A DNA stretch of 64,000 bases from the NCBI GenBank assembly GCA_949752735.1, contig OX457039.1, forward strand, positions 44,331,452 to 44,395,451, read 5' to 3'. Origin of the DNA: Lumbricus terrestris. Lineage: Eukaryota > Annelida > Clitellata > Crassiclitellata > Lumbricidae. Within the stretch, counting starts at the first letter, position 1; each line of letters begins with the position of its first letter. The translations under genes and the position numbers were made by a program. The notes under the pieces are model-generated. The model was given only the letters and a program-made list of their open reading frames with translations. It was not told the origin of the DNA and ran no database searches. Shown piece by piece: positions 58,401 to 64,000 of the stretch.

Positions 58401-61400
58401 ACATATGTGACCCATCTGACCAAAACCAGGCTTAAGTTGCATTTCGTACAATTTGAGTGTCATGTATCTTAATAGAGTCTCTTCTTTAAAATGACAAAAA
58501 TCTTATTGCTCTACCATGTTCCTGTCCAAAGTTATGAGTAAAAATATGGTTCAACCGTTCGATTTACAATTCTGAGAATAATGCATTTAAAGTTTCCTAT
58601 TACTTTGGAATGCAAGCCATGTTCAGAATTAAATTAAATTCCCAACAAATAAACATATTGCATAATAGGCTATAGGGCAGTCTGGGCTTTTCACTCATGC
58701 CTAATTTGTTATGCTAACCATATGCCAAATATGGATATTAATGGCAGGAAAGTGGAAAATGGCGGGGGAAAGTCATTAAATCAGGGGTGTCAAACCTTTC
58801 TTAGTGGCGGGCCAGTGTGAACATCTTCCAACAAGTGGAGGGCCAGACTGTAAATGTAATCGGATTTTTATATAGCGGCTGTCTATGGCCTCGACCCTGA
58901 GGGTGAGATCCTTCATCACCGCTCGCCCGTTTGAATGGACGCCATGCCATCTAGGTCCCCGTGGGCGGACCGTGCTAGCCCGAGATTTTGAATCTCTGAA
59001 ATAGCCACCTTCGGGAATCGAACCGCGGCCCGCACGCTCTCTTCCACAGACGCGCGGCCGCCAGCTCTCTTACCGATGTAGCTAACATATGAACATCTCC
59101 AACAAATAAGCAAAATTGGGTAGTGGAAACCGGAAACCATAGATACACAGTCTACACAGAGCTGTGCGTCTGAGCAAAAGTGACGTCAGTAAGAAAAAAC
59201 CTCCATGTATTTGGCGCTACTGTAGCCTAAATATAAAAATTTGAACTTTTATCCTCTAATTTTGTAATCTTTAGGGAAGGCTCCGCGGGCCAGAAAAAAA
59301 TCGTCGTCGGGCCAGAAATGGCCCGCGGGCCAGCTCTTTGACACCCCTGCATTAAATTATCTTAGCAATAAAAACCACAAAGTCATCAAAAATATCATTA
59401 AAAATAATATTTTTGCAACAATTTTAGTTTTAATGTGTATAAAACTTATTTATTTATCTTTTTCTGTCAAAACCCAAAAATTATTAAAAAAATTTTGTCA
59501 CATTTTGGTCATTATCTCAGAAGCGTGTGTTCCGAAATACGCCTGGTTTTGGTCAGATGGGTCACATATGGGAGATCCACAGTCATTATGTATGGGATGG
59601 GGATGGGAATAGGGTTCTGCGGGAATGGGATGGAATGGGGTTAAAAGTATAAATGTGCAGTGAGAATGGGGCATTTCTGTTCCCATGTCACTCTTTATCA
59701 GACCTGTATCATCATTAGCATTGTAGCAGGTCTCAAAACAAATTTCTGACCTAGTGGAGATTATAACTATATAATCTTGTTGTGTACTAGCCACTAGACT
59801 GTCACACACCTGACTCAGAAACCTATTTTATTTCATTCATTTTGATAATCTTCATTCTGGCCATTTATATAGCACTCCCTTCAAAATCTATGTAAGAGCG
59901 CTTGCAGCCAGACACTGCTGAAGAAAAGAGACTTGAGGAGCAACTGGTAAAACCCTGCCTTGTGGACCATGTGTAAAGAGCAGAACTCAAACCGGAGGTC
60001 ATTCAAGATGGAAGGGTCCACAGCCAAAAAGGTGTGGTGCGGTCTAATAGCTCTTGGAACTAGGAGTTCACCCTCATTGCAGAGTGAATTACTGAACACG
60101 GCAAAACAATGGACACTGAGCGGCAAAGGTGTTTGGTGAAATGCGCAGTTGTGGAGTCAAATCTTTTGTCATCATCTCTGATGATTTGTGTTTGCCTGCT
60201 AATGGAAATTACAAGCATTGTGTTAGAATGACTTCCAAAGTGTTCTTTCTGATGTTTTCAGTTGGCTGAAGAGTCTTTGCAGTCATCAGGCAAAAAGGTA
60301 AACACAAAAATTATTCAAAGAAGTTATCCCACTACATGAACTTGTATGCTGCTCCATTGTCCAAAGTGTACAGAATGCATTTTCCATGTAATGTGTATTG
60401 AAGATTTCAGTCACCCCAACAATGTTTGCTGCCTATCACATAAGTGGATGCACGCAAATCAAATTGTTCATAGATAGTTATTCTGAATTAATATGCAAAA
60501 TTGTTATAACGGTCTCCATTTTTAAAATTGAATTTACTTGTGCAGAGTGCATAATTATGACACTCTACAAATTTTGTTTACAAAAGTGGTGATTGTAAAA
60601 GAGCTATAAAGCACAACCTGAAAAGTGAATTTTTTTCTCTAAACTATATAAAATATTTTAATATATGATTATGTGTGTATAGGTACACATATTGCTGTAT
60701 ATGCAGTTCAGGTTTTTATATATTTAGTATGTAAATAAGTATAGCATCACACAAAAGGAGGAATAATTTTGTAATCCAGTTTTTTTGGTCCTCTCTGTCA
60801 CTTGCCATTGTACTCATTGCAGCTGGTAGGAAATTCATATATCACCACCTACTTCGTCTAGTAGACATGCTATCACTCCTATGACAACCCGCCTTTATGA
60901 CCTGCTATTTTGACCTACAATGGGACTCTCATTTCTCTTGGCTCTTACTATAAATTGATGTATTCTATATTAATTATATAGTTAATGATACTTTTAGATT
61001 AATTTATGAAGTTCGTTGAATTACATGTTCATTGTTAATTTGTACAGAGAAAATCAGCAGATGATGAAGAAACGTCTGGTGAAGAAGTAAAGAAACAGAA
61101 GACTGAAGAAACGCCTGCGGCTGATGAAGCTGTACAATCAAAAGATGATGTGCCAGTTGAAGAAAGCACTCTTCCAGCAGTAGCCATTGCTATTTCAGCA
61201 GAAATAGTGGTTATGGACGTGGTAACCAACGAAACAGAAGCCAATCCTCCTGCAGAGAACAGCATTCCAGTAGTTCCAGAAGAGTCCGAAAAGAAGTCCA
61301 TCGAGGAGGAAAAGGTTGATCCGCCGTTGGAGAAGGAGGAGGCTGAAGTGATTAGTGACGAGAAGGAAGAAAAAGACCAGAGTGAGAACAAGGAAAACGT

Positions 61401-62211
61401 GATTGACGAGACCATTAGCAATGGAACTACAGAGAAAGAGGCCACCAAGATGGTTGAATCGGTCGAGGAAGAGGCTATTAAGGTTAGCTGATGACATTCT
61501 TCACGTGCCATTGCTATTTCAATAAGTATTCCCATGACCTATCAGTATTCAAACCGTATTGCCTATTCTTTCCGAGCGAGAATTTTTGGCTTCAGTACCT
61601 AAATTTTGGATCTCACTTTCCACATCTATTTGTTGTACTTGGTCTGTTACGTCGCGATGCACTTATCTTAAGAATTGTCCTTTTTCAAAGCTGTTGTCTA
61701 TCCACCACTGGTTGTCTTGTCTATCTGTCTCTGAATTTTTTACCCAACTGCAACTGTTGAGTGATCGGATTATATACCTTGTGGTTTAGATTCCAGCAGT
61801 CCATGTTCCGGTAAGGACCATAGAGCATTGTGACGATAAGCAGATTCGATAAAACAGAATAAAATCTGTATGCTCTTTGTATTACTTGGTGGTAGACGGT
61901 TGACTGCTATTCAGTATAACCGGAACGTCAAAGTTTCAAATACCAATGTTTTGAGATAAATTATGAGCCATGAACATAAATAACAGACTTTCAAAAGTTG
62001 GTAAGAAAAGCTCATTTGATTCATACGGATGAGTCATCTGTTGCAGAACAAGCTTACAATTTTCTTAAGGAGCATAGTTTGGTTATAACTCCACTTTTAT
62101 TAATTTTTTTCTTCTGATGTACAATTACAAATTTTTGTTTTTCAGGTTCCTGCAGTGAAGGCTCTAGACGAGACAGAACAGCCAAAAGAAGCAGAAGCAG
62201 TTTCCTCGTAA
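51950..62211 (+). CDS. Acidic, Glu/Val/Ala-rich protein with a candidate bipartite NLS; function unknown
   Basis: Seven exons: 51950-51969, 53731-53798, 57187-57303, 58183-58328, 60262-60297, 61048-61482, 62146-62211 (295 aa; phases agree at every junction). It starts MAECVEGPVAVEEK and ends KEAEAVSS. I recognise no domain. Composition is dominated by Glu, Val, Ala, Thr, Pro and Lys; it looks intrinsically disordered. A basic cluster GKKRKS built across the exon 5/6 junction, followed about 12 residues later by KKQK, forms a plausible bipartite nuclear localisation signal. Two segments resemble each other: EESLPEESNVPAAAAAAALI with VVDEVVSE in exon 4, and VEESTLPAVAIAISAEIVVM with DVVTNETE in exon 6, each an acidic P-E-S stretch, then an Ala/Ile/Val run, then a D-V-V motif. 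The tiny first exon (20 nt) is supported only by ATG, donor and phase. Prothymosin- or nucleolin-like acidic nuclear proteins are loose analogies, not homologues I can show. Confidence 0.65.
53962..54008 (+). other. Possible alternative last exon of the acidic-protein gene
   Basis: After the acceptor ttctcattcag, the sequence is in the correct phase to follow exon 2 (53731-53798) and encodes ALPPTPGPTKHAKHS followed by TGA. Use of it would give a short isoform of about 44 residues, ending with a Pro-rich, His/Lys-containing tail instead of the long acidic body. I see the acceptor, the phase match and the stop; transcription is inference. A chance 47-base match cannot be excluded. Confidence 0.35.
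54237..54291. repeat. Perfect palindrome, 27-bp arms
   Basis: The arm starting CATTATCAGTCATGAACATC (54237-54263) is followed after a single base by its exact reverse complement (54265-54291). It lies in an intron of the acidic-protein gene. Confidence 0.93.
54294..54351. repeat. Near-perfect palindrome, 28-bp arms
   Basis: The arm starting CATTTGTCATTTTTAAGGCT (54294-54321) and its reverse complement (54324-54351) differ at one position and are separated by two bases. Only two bases separate it from the preceding palindrome. Confidence 0.93.
54650..54800. repeat. Degenerate tandem repeat (GGAGACTTTATTTCAGAATA)
   Basis: About four units of roughly 37-40 bases with the core 'ctccagggagaatttatttc' in variants. 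The minus frame gives repeated SPWRLYFE-like phrases, which reflect the repeat, not a protein. Confidence 0.75.
55457..55500. repeat. (AT)n microsatellite
   Basis: About 20 AT units with one interruption, in an intron of the acidic-protein gene. A second tract of about 12 units lies at 55921-55946. Confidence 0.9.
56150..57062 (-). mobile_element. CR1-like LINE ORF2 fragment, frameshifted
   Basis: In minus orientation the remnant holds, in order, LFADDVQVYR (the catalytic [YF]xDD block), LHIWMASNRLSLNPSKC, WFGTPKQLQKLD, SVRDLCITRDSSLTITEHIA, SSYFQLRCLRAIRKS, IVHAFVCSRIDYCNSVP, LQSVLNAAARLIARLPRFS and LHWLPLLACIQFKVLILI. This is the C-terminal half of a CR1/L2-type reverse transcriptase. Stops and frame changes show it is dead. 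It lies in an intron of the acidic-protein gene. Confidence 0.92.
58782..59349. mobile_element. hAT element nested in the outer element
   Basis: CAGGGGTGTCAAA and TTTGACACCCCTG are perfect 13-bp inverted repeats, flanked by a perfect 8-bp duplication CATTAAAT (58774-58781 and 59350-59357). Subterminal 'ggcgggccag' and 'gcccgcgggccag' runs are hAT-typical. A SINE-like unit interrupts its interior. Confidence 0.93.
58870..59090 (-). mobile_element. tRNA-like SINE nested in the hAT element
   Basis: In minus orientation AGCTGGCGGCCGCGCGTCTG (A-box region) and GCCGCGGTTCGATTCCCGAA (B box) give a tRNA-like head, followed by 'gggctagcacggtccgccca', 'gatggcatggcgtccattca' and 'gaggccatagacagccgcta'. 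It is the innermost of three nested insertions. Confidence 0.65.
59858..60170 (-). mobile_element. LINE ORF2 3'-end fragment
   Basis: The minus frame reads ELLVPRAIRPHHTFLAVDPS with ILNDLRFEF, then FYQLLLKSLFF, matching the L(V)VPRxRxxxxxxxFxxxxPxxWNxLP...FxxxLKTxLF end of CR1-type ORF2. The plus-strand left edge 'tttatatagcactcccttca' is the 3' terminus. Confidence 0.6.
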
Positions 62212-62779
62212 AGGACTGGACCATCTTTTAGTCTTGTGATAAACTCACTGCAGTTATGATGAAACTGAAGCAGACATAATTCTTAATCTGTGACATCTAC
62301 GTGTGTTTTATGTTTTGTGTACAACACACATCGTAATTTGTACTAACCTGCAAGTACAGAATTGCAATGTGAATGAATATCTACGAGTTATAGGATCTTG
62401 TGTCAAAACAGTTGTAGTGAAGAACGCAATGTATCGTAATTATTTGGTGTTACTCGTGTATGTTGATTATTTTTCTTTAGTGATGTTCGAATGGTGGCAG
62501 AAAACTCAATTTCTTACATTTGATGCTTCAGAGGTTCATCGAAGACAATAATTAATAGAAATCTTGCCATAAAAGACAACAAAACGTATAATCATGTACA
62601 ATGACCCTCTGTTGAAAGTAACTACTTTCAAAGACGATTTTTATATGTATATTTTAAACAGTTAGATAAGTTTAAATCTTAAATGTTTTTGTGCAGGGTT
62701 GATGGCTTTGCCGCACTATATGCAGAATGTTCTCCACATCAACGATTGTCAATGCAAATGCGAAAAATTGGTAGAATGT
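62212..62779. other. Convergent 3' region between the acidic-protein and tektin genes
   Basis: Only 568 bases separate the two stop codons. It must hold both 3' UTRs; no AATAAA was found on the plus strand in it, so the poly(A) signals are non-canonical or the transcripts overlap. Confidence 0.5.
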
Positions 62780-64000
62780 TTAGAAAGCAAGAATCTCGCT
62801 TTTTTCACGCGATCCTCCAACTATGGTCATGTTTCTTTCGGTGACAGTGAGTGGGTGAGCAGGCTCCATTTTGACGCGTGATGCCAGGCACTGGCGATCT
62901 ATGTGTAGGGCTGTCGTCTTGTTCTGTATGTCTTGGTTGATACGATGAAGGTTCTTCTCCAGGCAGTCAAGGGCATGTCTGAAGTTATTTGAAAACAAAG
63001 CATTAGAAACAAAAGCTTGTGTTTTAGGAAGATCAGAATCCAAAAATTTATTTCCTAATTTTCTGTGCTAAGCTAAAATGTAGATGCAAATGAAAATTTA
63101 GTCTATATTAAACTAAAGTAGACAGATTATAGGACAATGTCTGTTTGCTGGTTTAACTTGATTGCAGAAAACATGCTGAAAACTGAGGCACTTGCTAACT
63201 TCCTGCATAATAATAGGTCCATCACATTATTATTTTCATATGTGTACTTGATTTCTTATCTTTTGCCATGATTACACTCAATTTTTAGTTGCAAGCTCGG
63301 TATTAGCAAATGTAGTCATTCATGTCTGTAATTGTGGTACCTATGTATTTAGACTTGTGCTGGGCAGTGACCATCTTGGCAATATTTAATAAACTCTAGC
63401 TCAAAGTCAGGTTGCGACCATATGCTGATTGCTGAGTTGAATAGCAGTCTCTGGAATCATCTGCAAGGCTTCCATAGAAATAGTAATGAGATAGGTGATA
63501 CTTACTGGGCCTGTCGTAGTTTGTCCTCGAGCGCCTTGAGACTGGCATCCAGTTGTTTGCTTTCATCCGTCAGCCCAAACTGAACGTTGTCATGGCACAT
63601 CTCTTCGCTCGGACGATTGATCCGGTTTTCAAGGCGCGTCTGGGCGACTTTGGTCACCTTGTTGTTGTAGCGGATGCAAGTCTGGAGGCGGTTGATTTCA
63701 GCCTCCACTTCCGCTATCTCTTCCTCTGTCTGCAACAGAAAATGCATTGGCTTCCAGTACATCCAATGGATATTCAAACTGATCAATCAGCAGCAATTGC
63801 TTGATCAATGGAAATATATTGCTACATCTTTGCAACCTATATTTGACAGCATTATGGTGAGTGAATGTGAATGATAGTTGCTCGAGTGTATGGTAGGATG
63901 AATGACAGTGTGGAAAATTGATGATGGGTTGATGGACAGACCATTTGAAGGAGATAAGATAGACTGTAGGTGAGGTGAACAGTCTACCTGTTTCTTCTGC
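62780..64000 (-). CDS. Tektin, C-terminal part (gene continues beyond the right edge)
   Basis: Exons in transcription order: the end of an exon at 63988-64000 (partial, QKKQ), 63506-63729 and 62780-62978 with the stop. The visible protein is coiled coil: TEEEIAEVEAEINRLQTCI, then KVTKVAQTRLENRINRPSEE with MCHDNVQFGL, then LDASLKALEDKLRQAQHALD and the last helix with KTTALHIDRQCLASR. The pattern APLKVAQTRLExRxxRPxxExCxDxxQ, then a second heptad block and a SLxID(R/E)xxC element near the C-terminus is the tektin layout. Tektins are filament proteins inside the A-tubule of axonemal doublets in cilia and flagella. The tektin nonapeptide RPNVELCRD appears here as RPSEEMCHD, keeping R, P, the central E, C and D. 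After the last conserved element there is a longer tail than usual, ending SREKSEILAF. The N-terminal half lies outside the window, so the paralogue (tektin 1-5) is not assigned. Confidence 0.85.

Larger units (their letters stand above)
58406..59566. mobile_element. Outer element with 26-bp inverted repeats and TA flanks
   Basis: TGTGACCCATCTGACCAAAACCAGGC at the left is matched exactly, inverted, at 59541-59566. TA dinucleotides flank both sides, as in Tc1/mariner-type insertions. About 200-370 bases of its own sequence remain on each side of a hAT element that has inserted into it. No transposase seen. Confidence 0.85.

Noticed and set aside
61035..61535. Minus-strand 166-codon Ser-rich frame
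   Set aside because: Antisense shadow of acidic-protein exon 6; GAA/GAG codons read backwards give Ser/Phe-rich frames.

Overview
The window reads as nuclear DNA from an animal. It is AT-rich and has multi-exon genes with GT-AG introns, tRNA-derived SINEs, degraded non-LTR retrotransposons and many small hAT-type DNA transposons. The gene set (Tctex-type dynein light chain, Sam68-like STAR protein, protein 4.1, FRS2-like adaptor, tektin) is metazoan. The FRS2-like docking protein and the general repeat texture suggest an invertebrate deuterostome, possibly an echinoderm, but that placement is inference. There is no bacterial, viral or CRISPR content. I built the gene models by joining exons by eye from conserved motifs, splice signals and codon phase. 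For the four complete spliced models the phases agree at every junction and the exon sums are divisible by three.

Layout. 1-1469: 5' flank with a LINE tail. 1470-6759 (+): Tctex1-domain dynein light chain, 5 exons. 6760-8730: intergenic, with a SINE, a hAT MITE and a LINE 3' end. 8731-20207 (+): KHDRBS/Sam68-like KH-domain RNA-binding protein, 9 exons; its introns hold two hAT elements (one with a transposase relic) and a 2.2-kb foldback element. 22268-34695 (-): protein 4.1 homologue with FERM, FERM-adjacent and C-terminal domains, 16 coding exons, converging on the KH gene. 34696-47228: mostly non-coding, with an 86-bp tandem array inside a hAT-like element, two further hAT MITEs and a SINE. 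47229-48407 (-): intronless CDS for an FRS2/FRS3-type docking protein. 48443-51949: repeats, SINE-like units, microsatellite and an RTE-like LINE fragment. 51950-62211 (+): unrecognised acidic, probably nuclear protein, 7 exons plus a possible alternative last exon. 62780-64000 (-): C-terminal part of a tektin gene that runs off the right edge.

Functionally, two genes belong to cilia and axonemes (dynein light chain, tektin), one to RNA processing, one to the membrane skeleton and one to receptor tyrosine kinase signalling. Nothing suggests an operon or a joint pathway.

The most unusual material is in the repeats: at least ten small elements with exact or near-exact 8-bp target duplications, a transposon-in-transposon-in-transposon nest at 58.4-59.6 kb, two dissimilar hAT-like elements carrying the same ~40-bp tandemly repeated core, and two adjacent near-perfect palindromes at 54.24-54.35 kb.
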